64,000 bases of DNA from Steinernema hermaphroditum. Lineage: Eukaryota; Nematoda; Chromadorea; Rhabditida; Steinernematidae. The stretch lies in contig CM059622.1 in the NCBI GenBank assembly GCA_030435675.1, positions 12,400,001-12,464,000 of the forward strand, in the 5' to 3' direction. The position numbers and the translations under genes were made by a program. Positions 23,175 through 32,692 of this stretch are shown one piece after another. The notes under the pieces were generated by a model that searched no databases, was not told the origin of the DNA, and worked only from the letters and a program-made list of their open reading frames with translations. How positions within the stretch are numbered: the stretch's first letter is position 1; every line of letters starts with the position of its first letter.

Positions 23175-23522
23175 CCTGCATTCTTATCCGGGTCCCGGAA
23201 CGATCTGGAAGACGGGATTTTCAGCTTTTTCGATCGCTTTCGATCGAGCTTTCTATATGAAAAAACCCGTACTGTTCAGCTTCTGCTAATTACCTAGCAC
23301 TACGAATGACAGAAAGCCGGATCTTCCAAAATCCCGTGAAAAACGACCGTTTTCCATTGCGCATTCCATGGTACGAGATTTCCACGTCCGGAATACACAT
23401 GTATTCCATTTTTCGCGGGATAAAACATAATTAGGGGTTTTCTTATACGTTCTGCAACATGAAAGCGATGGAATAAGCCGGAAATCCGGGTTTTCAGATC
23501 GTTCCGGGCCCGGATAAGAATC
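23175..23522. repeat. Inverted repeat with roughly 85-bp arms, plus a third direct copy at 24056-24115
   Basis: The left arm (about 23175-23262, minus sense) and right arm (about 23432-23522) share GTTTTCAGATCGTTCCGGG followed by CCCGGATAAG. A third copy of the right arm (TTTTTCAGATAGTTCCGGG, then GAATCCAGAACGTGATTAAG) follows the SINE-like element, so that element sits between two copies of this flank. The terminus AACGTGATTAAGAA recurs at 23525 and 24105. Origin unknown. Confidence 0.6.
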
Positions 23523-23551
23523 CATAACGTGATTAAGAACGCTTTTGAGAG

Positions 23552-24036
23552 TCTCACTTGTGTCGCGGTGGCGAGCGGTCGGTCACTCCGGTCGCTCTCT
23601 GAGGGTCCGGTTGTTCCTACAGCAAACCCTGTGGAATGTATAAATTTTCCGGCTTCCAGAGGGAATTGGGACACCCGGAAGCCGTAGTCCCACCAACGCT
23701 GACAACAAGATGTCCGCCGCCAAGAATCTGGCTGTGGGAGATGTCATTCTGCAGCACGCCGACAATCTGAGGATACCGAAGACGCAACTTCCGGACGGAC
23801 TCATCTCTCCGAAGCAGATGCGTGCTCAGAAGCCTCCTCTGTGCCGCAAACGCCCTGCCATTTCCGAAGTTTTGCCGATTCCCAGATGCACCGTGAAGCG
23901 CGCCGTCTCCGACCGGTTCGACATCAACGCCACGCCAGGGTGAAGCCTGCAGCAATGAGACATTTTCTGTTTGTCCGTTTTTCGGTGTCATGCAAGGCGC
24001 AAAGCCTTTGATTCGGGAAATAAAGTCGTGTAAGTT
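23552..24036 (+). repeat. SINE-like element sharing both ends with the RTE LINE
   Basis: The 5' end (GAGTCTCACTTGTGTCGCGG, then TGGCGAGCGGTCGGTCA) aligns with the first bases of the RTE at 7881 (GAGTCTCGTTTGTGTAGCGG). The body carries GGAAGCCGTAGTCCCACC, as in the other SINE copies. The 3' end has a hairpin AAGGCGCAAAGCCTT followed by GATTCGGGAAATAAAG and a GTCGTGTAAG tail, parallel in layout to the LINE's own 3' end. It does not encode protein. No clean target duplication is seen. Confidence 0.7.
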
Positions 24037-24385
24037 GATTGTGTGATGCTCTAGGCCTGAAATCCGGTTTTTCAGATAGTTCCGGGATAGGATAGGAATC
24101 CAGAACGTGATTAAGAATGCAGAACGTGATTAAAGTCATTCACTGTCCATCACACAAGTAATCCCATAGGAAGTCCGTACATCAAGTCACATTTCGCAAT
24201 ATCCACGTGGCAAATTTTTCGTCATGTGATATGAATGAGTGAAAAAACGGCTCTATTAGCGAATAGCGGCCCAAAGTATTTTTTGAAAGCCAAAAGTCGG
24301 AATAGCGGCCAAAAGTATTTTTCAACGGCCAAAAAGGGCCTTTTTTTCAAAAAGTATTTTATCACAATTTTATCACAAACAGAAC

Positions 24386-24970
24386 ATGAAATGTTCAATA
24401 GTCATCCTCTTCGGGTTCTTCTTCGGGCTCCTCTTCGGGACCATCCGAGCTTTCTTCGGAGCTCTCTTCGGAGACCGAGATCGGTTTGTCAGACCGAGAC
24501 GCTGCGAGCTTCGCCTTTTTGAGGTGCGCGATAGAACAGCGGACACGCTTCTGCCAATAATTCGAAACAACTGTGCGCGTGGAACCATCGTCACATCGGA
24601 CGGTTGGGCTGCCTATGGAAAAATAGAGGAGCTGGATATGGAATACACCCGCCGATGGGTTACCCATCGGAAAAACTTTGTAAATCCAAAGGATAGGACA
24701 GTCCACACACAGGGGATAGAAGCCACTTGGGGTGCTATAAAATCAGACATGCGTCACCTGCGGGGGACATCTACAGAAAAATTTGCCTCCCACCTCTATG
24801 AGTACGCTTTTCGTCGCTATTTTGAGAGACAGCGAATTTTCGAGCACCTCCTTGTCCAGATGCGGACGATGATGGAATACGAAAACTCATTCAAAACCCA
24901 AAATTCTTTCGGTCTTGACAAGAGCGATAGCGATGACGACTTACTAGTCCCTGCGCTGAAAAAAAATTGA
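24386..24970 (+). pseudogene. Truncated Merlin / ISXO2-like transposase fused to antisense sequence
   Basis: Nominally 194 codons. From about residue 46 it matches the C-terminal part of IS1595/ISXO2-type DDE transposases: TADTLLPIIRNNCARGTIV, SDGWAAYGKI at 71-80 with a catalytic-region Asp, and HTQGIEATWGAIK at 107-119. Residues 1-45 are not transposase. They are the complement of a Glu/Ser-rich minus-strand frame and give a spurious Phe/Leu-rich start. The block with the first catalytic Asp is missing, so activity is not expected. Confidence 0.85.
24395..24520 (-). pseudogene. 3' end of an acidic reading frame carried by the Merlin element
   Basis: The minus strand reads SVSEESSEESSDGPEEEPEE followed by PEEDDY and TGA, next to the left terminal repeat. 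A homologous stretch with the same stop context (TATTGAACA) occurs in the Merlin element at 52053-53612, where it ends EEDY. This suggests a second gene of the autonomous element or a captured host exon. Confidence 0.6.
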
Positions 24971-25099
24971 AAATTGTGATAAAAATGAAAATTGTGATAA
25001 AATACTTTTGGCTTTCAAAAATTACTTTTGGCCGCTATTCCGACTTTTGGCTTTCAAAAAATACTTTTGGCCGCTATTCGCTAATAGAGCCGAAAAAAC

Positions 25100-25508
25100 A
25101 TATTTAACACGGGAGTGAGTAGTGACTATGGTGGTTCGATGAGTAACGCATGAGTGGCGAACACAACACACACACAAGTTTTGCAAACGTTGTAGAGAAC
25201 GCGAAAATAGACGCCAACCAAAAATGCGCCATTATTTATGCCCCAACCCAATAATTTCATGAGAATCTTTTGAAGGCTCAAAAAATTCAATTAAGCAACA
25301 GCTGAAAGATTGTTTTCAATAATATTTCGAACGAATGTGGGCAACAACATGTACATAGTCACTGTTTTTATCGTGGTAGCCGTGATCTAGTTAGGTTTTT
25401 CTCGGCTATCCCTTTGTCTCTGCCCCACATCCGCTTACCCATATTCTGTCAAAGAACCTATCAGAATCTTTCAAAGGTTCCATCCACATCTCTCATTATC
25501 CACAAGCT
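25100..25508. other. Intergenic, 5' flank of the next receptor
   Basis: No gene, repeat or clear promoter motif recognised. Confidence 0.3.
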
Positions 25509-26465
25509 ATGACGTCATTATTGCTCAACCTTGTCCATCTGATCGGAATTGTCCTTCATTTGTCTTCATTCTCCATCTCTACGTTTCTCTTAGTATCAAA
25601 ATCCAACAAATCTGTGAAAATGTACTCCAGATTCTTGATTAACATCAACTGGTGGTTCCATTTAGTAGCCGCATTTGTCTCAACAGTCTCTAAAGCCACT
25701 TTTGTGCAAGTTAGCGATGATTTCTGCAATTACTATTTGTCAAACATTGGTTTTGAGTTTGCTATAGAAGTGAATGCGGTTCTTGTCAGCTGTTCTGTAT
25801 TTAATAGTCTGACAGCCTTGTTCCTAGCCTTCGCTTTTCTGTTCTACCGCACTTCCAGATTATCCAAAGCTGGTGATCACCCAAAGCTGAAACCATGGAT
25901 GACTTGGGTTATGGTCATCGCTCTCCATATTGTTATCTGCACTGTAAACATATACCTCATGCTCTTTCGACCGCATCCACCAACGCCGCAAAGCTACAGT
26001 GAAGGGCACGATTTGTTCTGCGTATTTACCCACGACAGCCACGACTGGATCATTGGCTGGGCCGCGTATTTTCTAATCGTCTTCTCTATTCTAACTTCGC
26101 TTGTAATTGTGTTCGCCGTAGGAATTGGACGCTATCTTAGGAGTTCGGCGACGCAGAGTGCGGCAACTGTCAGCTTATATAAGTCGTTCCTGATCACCGT
26201 ACTACTAATGTCATGCACACCTGTCGTTTTATTTGTAATTCCACTTTCATTCATCATGATCAACTTGTTCGTCAACAATTCAGCAGTGGTTGAACGAGCG
26301 ATGGAGATAGTGGTCGTCATTCTCCCTTATCAAGCCAGCGCTATTAGCCTCATTATTATTTTAACCGTTAAACCATATAGGCTAGCCGTAATCGCATTTG
26401 TCAAACGTATAAGACAGATCAAGGCTACTCACACCGTTGTTGTGAATTCATATGTGCTACAGTAA
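25509..26465 (+). CDS. Chemoreceptor, Str-superfamily 7TM GPCR, intact
   Basis: Intronless, 318 residues. Same layout as the 14932 gene: MTSLLLNLVHLIGIVLHLSS, YSRFLININWWFH, LFLAFAFLFYRTSRL at TM3, VSLYKSFLITVLLMSCTPVVLF at TM6 and YQASAISLIIILTVKPYRLAV at TM7. It is the most divergent of the four local paralogues and, with 14932, one of two without lesions. Sensory-neuron expression is inferred from the family. Confidence 0.86.
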   Translation: MTSLLLNLVHLIGIVLHLSSFSISTFLLVSKSNKSVKMYSRFLININWWFHLVAAFVSTVSKATFVQVSDDFCNYYLSNIGFEFAIEVNAVLVSCSVFNSLTALFLAFAFLFYRTSRLSKAGDHPKLKPWMTWVMVIALHIVICTVNIYLMLFRPHPPTPQSYSEGHDLFCVFTHDSHDWIIGWAAYFLIVFSILTSLVIVFAVGIGRYLRSSATQSAATVSLYKSFLITVLLMSCTPVVLFVIPLSFIMINLFVNNSAVVERAMEIVVVILPYQASAISLIIILTVKPYRLAVIAFVKRIRQIKATHTVVVNSYVLQ

Positions 26466-26652
26466 ACCGTGTTCATGAAGGGCATGAAGCTGATAAAGAA
26501 AAAGATAGAACCAGGTTGGCAGATGGGTGAATGCTGACACATTTTATTCAAGTCGCGAATCAAAAATAGCTTTTGCGAATGCTGGACAACATCCTCAAAC
26601 TCTGGGACAAACGCATGCCGCAAACATCTTCGAAGAAGATTTGTCATAGTGT

Positions 26653-27158
26653 TCATGCAGCCTTCATTGAAATATGGAGCTTCTGTCGAATCAAATTTGT
26701 GACATCTCTTCCAAAGCGGCGCTTCTTGGAATGATGTTTCGTGTTTTCTTCATTGGATAAGTTCTCCTTGCTATCGTCATCACTAAAATCCAGTTTTAGT
26801 GAATAGACCTAGTAATTTTAACGACATACCTCTCTTCGCGTCTTATAATAATTTTCAGCAGCTCCCCAATATTCGACGGATTCGATTGCTTCAAACTACA
26901 GGATACGTTCGGCAGACGGGAGATGTTCTCTCCGTTTGCCAGCTTTGCACAAAGAAGACATTTTGAATCAGCACAATTGGCAAGATGAGAAACAATGGTC
27001 CTTAGTTGTTGGCACCGTTGCCCGCAATCTATTCCTCGGTGGCATTGAGTCAAGTGGGCTAGAAGTTTTCTGGCACTGGCACACTTAAAGTCAAAGCAGC
27101 CAGAGCATCTGGCCGCATGAAGAACGGTGACCACTTGGTCTCGTGCCAGGTATAGCAT
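26653..27158 (-). CDS. Single TAZ-type zinc-finger protein
   Basis: Two exons on the minus strand, 27158-26830 and 26782-26653 (329+130 nt, 152 residues). The core fits the TAZ fold of CBP/p300: LHAARC...C, LLAHLTQC...C...C, IVSHLANC...C..C, giving three sets of His-Cys3 ligands. The tail is acidic then basic, with SKKRRFGRD as a possible nuclear signal. TAZ domains bind activation domains of transcription factors, so a nuclear adaptor role is inferred. Nothing else of CBP is present. The last acceptor, ATTTTAG at 26783, was chosen because the nearer TTACTAG gives an immediate stop. The start could also be the in-frame ATG at 27227, and upstream exons cannot be excluded. Confidence 0.7.
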
Positions 27159-27511
27159 GTCCCGACTGAGCTGAGGGGACTTGCGAAGGCCAAAGCCTGT
27201 TTGTGGTGATTTTCGAAAGATTTGCATAGTTGCGAGGAGCGCTGATAACAGAATTGTTCCAGTAAACGAAGAGTTATTCCAAGTTGCAGTGCGAGACGTT
27301 GCATTGCTTCGATGCGGTCCCAAAAAGATTCATTTCCGATAGAACAGTGTTCAAAAAAGGGCTCGAGGTGCGACGGCGTGTTACGAAAACAGTGAGGTGT
27401 TCCAAAGTCACCGATTTGTATGTAAATCGCTAATCCGCTCAGCATCAACGAACGCCATATGACAAGGTCCGCGGCGTCAATTGTGCCCTTTACATATTTT
27501 CATAACCAGCA

Positions 27512-27960
27512 ATGCGTATCGTATTTGTATTAGCTCTAGTCATTGTGCTAATTGTGGCCGACGAAAACCCAAAGAAGAATGAAGACTCCACGAAGAAACG
27601 ATCTAGGGAATCGACGAAGAAACAAAAGGCAAGCGGTGAACGTTGAGTTAGTATTGCTCTTTAGGATGATAGCAGTTCGGAGGAGAAGGACTACGAGGAT
27701 GGAAAAGTTGAGGAAGGTATAGTGCATGCCAAAGAAGGCAGCTTTAGTTTGTAGTTGATGAGGGAGGCGAGAAGCCTGAAGACGAACGTTTCATAAAGGA
27801 GGAGAAGAAACAGGATGCTGAGACCAAAGTCCCCGACATCGCGCTAAACGAGGACCTAACCGCAAGGCTTAAGCAAGCTGAACAGCTTCTGGAAGCCGCG
27901 AAGCTTCTTCAGAAACAAATGGAAACACTCAACAAAAAAGAAGGCAAGGATTTCTGGTGA
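27512..27960 (+). CDS. Small secreted charged protein with C-terminal coiled coil; GC-AG intron
   Basis: Three short exons, 27512-27628, 27665-27716 and 27755-27960 (375 nt, 124 residues), each too short to stand out alone. The start MRIVFVLALVIVLIVAD is a signal peptide; then come Lys/Glu-rich stretches and a C-terminal heptad-like helix LTARLKQAEQLLEAAKLL. Intron 1 begins AG|GCAAGC, a GC donor; reading on instead gives a stop 6 codons later and the alternative GT donor at 27634 breaks the frame. It lies between two TAZ genes on the other strand. No family recognised. Confidence 0.72.
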
Positions 27961-28059
27961 ATTATTCAATTAGCTTGTCTTTGTCAGAGCTGTGAACGAC
28001 TCTAGATGATCCGCCTCTTCGATAATAATATTTCTATTTGCTATTTACGAATACATGTG

Positions 28060-28617
28060 TTAATTATGATGCCGTTTTTCTGGAATGTAGCTTTCGGGCA
28101 CCCCTCCATCTGCGTGACGTTTTGCTGCCTTCTGAGCCATGGAAGGCTGTGAAGTTTGCCTAGAATGTTGTATTAGATTCTATCGAGAAAAATCGACTTA
28201 CAATACTATGACATCTTCTTCGTCATCGTCCAGTTCCACAACCTCAACATATTTATCCCTTTCGAGATCGAACAGGTCCTCGACATCCATGCCCACCATC
28301 GAAGCGATGCGAGCTGGCTCCGCGTCTCTCACCGTCGAATCGAGTTTTGGCAGAATGTCAACAATGTCGTTATCGATTATTCCTAAGCAGAGTTTACATC
28401 GAGGATAGACGCAGTTGCAGGCGTGGATGACAGCCATTCGGACTTGATAGCACTTCGAGTATTCCGCGCATTGAGACCCGTCGTGACAGTCTTGCAGATG
28501 GCCGAGCAATCCTTGTAGCGTGCTGCACGTGACGAGACAGCAGCCGCGGCACTCACACGCATGGATGATCAGCTTCAAGTAGTTTCGACAGACTTGCAAA
28601 CGTCTTTCGGCTGCCAT
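28060..28617 (-). CDS. Single TAZ-type zinc-finger protein, second copy
   Basis: Two exons on the minus strand, 28617-28202 and 28159-28060 (416+100 nt, 171 residues). The start MAAERRLQVCRNYLKL leads directly into the TAZ ligands IIHACECRGC, LLGHLQDCHDGSQC, VIHACNCVYPRCKLC. An acidic segment VVELDDDEEDVIVL follows, then a basic tail ending KRHHN. The GTAAGTCG donor at 28201 overlaps an in-frame TAA, so without splicing the protein would end DVIVL. It is a paralogue of 27158-26653 about 1 kb away on the same strand, with low identity outside the zinc ligands. Protein-protein interaction in transcription is inferred from the domain. Confidence 0.78.
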
Positions 28618-29105
28618 GATGAAAAAGAGTGCAACGCCACGTGGCGGTCGCAAATATACACGTGCGATAAACCCACCAAAAGCTATGCTAGTTTGCGTGA
28701 AAAGTTGCACGTGATATTGCGAAACTAGGCCGGACGATAAATATTAGAACTTCTGAAACTCGTCAAACATCTAATTTACAAGTGCTACCAGGGAAACATG
28801 AATGATTCCAAGTAGTCTTCTATGTACCACAGTGTAGATCTGGAATCAACAAGGCCACCCGATTACGGCTGATTTTAACCTCAGTTTCGTCTAGTATCAG
28901 ATTCGATCTAATCCTCTGACCAACCCATAATCTGCTGCTAAGATGAGAATATTTATTCCGTCTATGTACATGTCTAAATATTAGTGCCACCTCCATCTTC
29001 GGAAACTAAATATCTTTCCAAATATACGCTTGTGTGCCTACTTCCAAATAAGCAACGCAACCAAATAACGTACTCGTTAAAGACATGCCAATTTACAGCT
29101 CTTCT
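28618..29105. other. Intergenic, promoter of the TAZ gene and 3' end of Hsp70
   Basis: No additional gene recognised. Confidence 0.35.
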
Positions 29106-31257
29106 CTAGTCGACTTCCTCAACGGTCGGTCCACCAGATCCATATCCACGGCTCGCCTGCTGAGCGCAGGACTCTTGGCCAGGCTGGTGCAGTTTGGCCA
29201 TGATGCGAGAGCACGTGTTCTGCGCCTCCTTGAGATGGTACTCGAACTCGCTCTTCTCGGCTAGTTGGTTATTTTCGATCCAACGAAGGGTGTCATCGCA
29301 CATCTGCTCGCAAACACGACGATCGTCGGGGGAGAGATTGTGCCCATATTCATTTACAGCTTGGCGGATCTAAACAAGAATTACTGTTAAGAATTACGAC
29401 GAAAAGTTAAAATAAACCTGGAAGATGTAAGCTTCAAGCTGATTACGGGCATCGATACGCTCGCGATGCTGCTCATCCTCCTTCTCGTACATCTTTGCTT
29501 CGTTGATCATACGCTCGATTTCGGACTTGTCCAAGCGGCCCTTTTCGTTCTTTATTTGGATGCGTTCCGACTTTCCGGTGGACTTATCGACAGCAGTGAC
29601 GTGGAGAATTCCGTTTGCATCGATGTCGAAGGTAACCTCGATTTGAGGCACTCCACGAGGAGCTGGCGGGATTCCCATCAGGTCGAAGGTACCGAGCTTG
29701 TTGTTGTCGCGGGTGCGAGCACGTTCGCCTTCGAATACCTGAAATGACGATGCTGATGAACACACTCTAAAGATTAAATTTTCAATATTCAGGCTCAGAG
29801 ATTGTCCTGTTTTATGACTTTCACATAAGACACAATTCATACCTGAATGCTGACACCAGGCTGATTGTCCGAATAGGTAGTGAACGTCTTTGTTGCCTTA
29901 GTCGGAATGCGCGTGTTGCGATCGATAAGATTGGTCATCATACCACCGGCCGTCTCGATGCCGAGAGAAAGCGGAGCCACATCAACCAGGAGCACATCTT
30001 TGACGGTCTTATCTCGAACTCCCGAAAGAATAGCCGCTTGGATAGCAGCTCCATAGGCGACGGCTTCATCGGGGTTGATAGAGCAGTTCAGCTCGCGCCC
30101 ATGGAAGAATTCTTTAATGAGTTTCTGAATCTTCGGAATCCGAGTAGAGCCTCCAACGAGGACGATGTCGTTAATTTGGTTCTTGTCCAGTTTCGCATCG
30201 GTCAACGCTTTTTCGACAGGTTCCAAAGTGCCGCGGAAAAGGTCGCCATTCAGTTCCTCGAAGCGGGCACGAGAGATATGAGAGTAGAAGTCATGGCCTT
30301 CGAAGAGGCTGTCGATCTCGATCTGCGCGTCGGTGGAGCTGGAAAGCGTGCGTTTGGCGCGTTCACAAGCCGTGCGGAGACGGCGAAGCGCTCGAGCGTT
30401 TTGGCGAATGTCCAATCGGTACTTGCGTTCGAACTCTTTGGCGAAGTGCTCCACGAGTCGCCCGTCGAAGTCTTCTCCACCAAGGTGGGTGTTTCCAGCC
30501 GTGGAGCGCACCTAAATTCACAATTACCCCTTTCCTATTTGAATCGTAGGTACCTCGAAGAGCGACCCTTCTGTTATATTCAGAATGGAAACATCGAAGG
30601 TTCCGCCGCCGAGGTCATAGATCAGCACATTCTTCTCTCCCTTCAGCTCATTATCCAATCCATAGGCCAGCGCAGCAGCTGTGGGCTCGTTGATGATGCG
30701 AAGAACATTCAATCCGGCGATCTTTCCGGCATCCTTGGTAGCTTGACGCTGATTATCGTTGAAGTAGGCCGGTACAGTCACCACCGCATCCCTGACTGGA
30801 TGACCAAGAAAAGCTTCGGCCGTCTCCTTCATCTTCGTAAGGACCATGGAACTGATCTCCTCGGGTGTGAAGCGCTTTTTTTCGCCTTTGTATTCCACTT
30901 CAATCATCGGCTTTCCATTTCCAGCGTCGAAAACACGGAATGGCCAGTGTTTCATGTCGTTCTGGACAGTGATCTCGTTCATTTTGCGTCCAATCAGACG
31001 CTTAGCATCGAAGATTGAGTTCTCTGGGTTACGAGCCATCTAAATCAGCGTTCAAATATTTCCATTAGAAAAGTGACTATTGCCTGATCCTTAGCAGGGT
31101 CGCCAATAAGACGTTCTGTGTCGGTAAAAGCCACATAGGACGGAGTGGTCTTGTTTCCCTGGTCATTGGCAATGATCTCCACACGACCATGCTGGTAAAC
31201 GCCGACACAGCTGTAGGTCGTTCCTAGGTCAATTCCAACTGCTTTGCAACTTGACAT
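29106..31257 (-). CDS. hsp70: Cytosolic Hsp70 chaperone
   Basis: Five exons on the minus strand: 31257-31084, 31039-30554, 30511-29843, 29738-29418, 29369-29106 (174, 486, 669, 321, 264 nt; 637 residues). It starts [20 protein letters not shown] with the phosphate-binding loop; [14 protein letters not shown] and [16 protein letters not shown] mark the ATPase domain; the substrate-binding domain follows, and it ends GPTVEEVD. The EEVD tail binds TPR co-chaperones and marks a cytosolic or nuclear form. The C-terminal linker is short and lacks GGMP repeats. Intron 1 is best read with a GC donor (CAG|GCAATA): this gives AKDQMARNPEN, aligned with the family without a gap, whereas the GT alternative adds two residues. 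Heat-shock elements lie upstream, so induction by heat is likely. Confidence 0.95.
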
Positions 31258-31620
31258 TTTTGCTGATTTCTGCAAATACTCACAAAACGCACGTACGGGA
31301 AACGAACAGAAACAACGCAAAAACAGCCGATGTTTACATCGGGAAGCCAAAGACTAACACGTCTTCGCTGACGCTCTCGATCTATGCCTATTTACCATAT
31401 GTTAAAATAACGCAACAAATCCGAATAGCTGTGGCCCTAGGCCAAATTAAACACTCCGACCAACGATCGGTCAACTATGGGCACCACAAATGAAAACAGC
31501 TAGAAGCGCTCCGAAACTCTGCCCCTGGCGACTCTCTCTGAAGCTCCACCCCCTTCAGCGAGGCGCGTGGTTGTGTTTTTCTTTGCCGCTCACATGTTCA
31601 GCTGTGCGCTGTTCGGCATC

Positions 31621-31633
31621 GAAGGTTCTGGAA
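31621..31633. promoter_or_regulatory. Heat-shock element, three perfect units
   Basis: GAAGGTTCTGGAA fits GAAnnTTCnnGAA exactly, 364 bp upstream of the Hsp70 start; HSF binding is inferred. Confidence 0.65.
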
Positions 31634-32393
31634 GGACTGTGGGAGATAAAAATAGAGTATTGACAAAGAGATGTTTACCGGAAAGGGGGAGAAAATTTCG
31701 ACGATTGTGGAAGGACACGAATGGAGGGACGCAATAACCAAAAAGATGAGTTGCTGGACAACGGCAATTTCAGGAAAAAAGTCTCATCAAGAACCGCTGG
31801 ACAAAAATCGCGCAATCATACATTATAAACGCGGTTGCGCGCGAATTAGCACCCTCCAGATACTAATAGCCAAATAGCCCTGCGGGCGGCAAAACACCAA
31901 TAGCATACCGCGTAAACATGGAGACACCGTAACCCGGCGGGCAGCAAGAATGCTGCTCATAAAATAGGCTAAAATGGCTCAAAAACGGAAAGTAAAGCAA
32001 GGCCTAGCATCCTCAGAGACATAGAGGCAGTAGAGCGGTAGGATCTCCACTGTCTTTATAGCTCATTGCAAACGCGTTGCGTTTGTAAGCGCGCGGTTAT
32101 GGGTTCGGTTCCCCTCGGGGTCCTTATTTTGTGTGGATGTTTTCTCCGTGCGCACGGAAAAAACACACAGACAGACCAACGGACCCGCCGGTTCTCCGTT
32201 AATATATAGGGGATTCCTTGTGGTCGATAGTGTTGCTTATATACCACTCTATCCACTACGCGACACGAGTGATTGCGAATTTATCTTACGAGGAAAACTC
32301 CAGAACTTTCCGAACATCCAGTCGAGAGGGTACGAGAACTGTGCAATGGGAGGCCGAAGCACTTGGTTTTTGGCAGAACTGAACAACATTCGA

Positions 32394-32416
32394 GAAAATT
32401 CTAGAATATTCTCGAA
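32394..32416. promoter_or_regulatory. Heat-shock element, five perfect alternating units
   Basis: GAA-aa-TTC-ta-GAA-ta-TTC-tc-GAA without mismatch, 1.1 kb upstream of the Hsp70 start. It is the strongest HSF site in the window. Confidence 0.7.
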
Positions 32417-32477
32417 GACGCTTTCAAAACACTGACTCGGGGTGGGGTTGCGCTTTAGTATGTTGACTGCTAAGAAA

Positions 32478-32490
32478 GAAGGTTCTAGAA
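32478..32490. promoter_or_regulatory. Heat-shock element, three perfect units
   Basis: GAAGGTTCTAGAA, 62 bp beyond the five-unit element. Confidence 0.6.
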
Positions 32491-32692
32491 TGACCTAGAA
32501 ACTTCTGTTAAACGCTTAAAAGTCTTATTTTCACCTTTCACAACATCACATATATGGATTGTGCATAAAATAATTGCAGTAAGTGCGAATCTCAAATCGT
32601 TGATGGATAGGACGTCCTGCATGATGTAATGCTGTTGATTCGGGAAGATATATGGTAACTCGTAGAAAATAAAAGACGTCTTTATTAATCTC

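Larger units (their letters stand above)
24249..25091 (+). mobile_element. Merlin-family DNA transposon (IS1595-like), internally deleted, with 8-bp TSD
   Basis: The 843-bp element starts GGCTCTATTAGCGAATAGCG and ends with its complement. The terminal inverted repeats extend for about 100 bp and contain several CCAAAAGT units. Direct repeats GAAAAAAC at 24241-24248 and 25092-25099 are the 8-bp target duplication expected for Merlin. Inside are the C-terminal half of a transposase on the plus strand and the end of an acidic reading frame on the minus strand (24395-24520). The missing N-terminal transposase half makes it non-autonomous. Confidence 0.92.
31258..32692. other. Hsp70 upstream region with tRNA-like and SINE fragments
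   Basis: Besides the heat-shock elements it holds a B-box-like GGTTCGGTTCC near 32103-32113 in a weak tRNA-like context (no matching acceptor stem) and a SINE 3' end at about 32560-32665 (GGACGTCCTGCATGATGTAA then GATTCGGGAAGATA). A 68-codon plus frame at 31671-31877 has no support. Confidence 0.45.

Noticed and set aside
30038..31018. 326-codon plus-strand frame
   Set aside because: Antisense shadow of Hsp70 exons, caused by the strong codon bias of that gene.
32040..32120. tRNA gene (TGT anticodon) near the B box GGTTCGGTTCC
   Set aside because: Acceptor and anticodon stems do not pair; at best a decayed tRNA-derived repeat.
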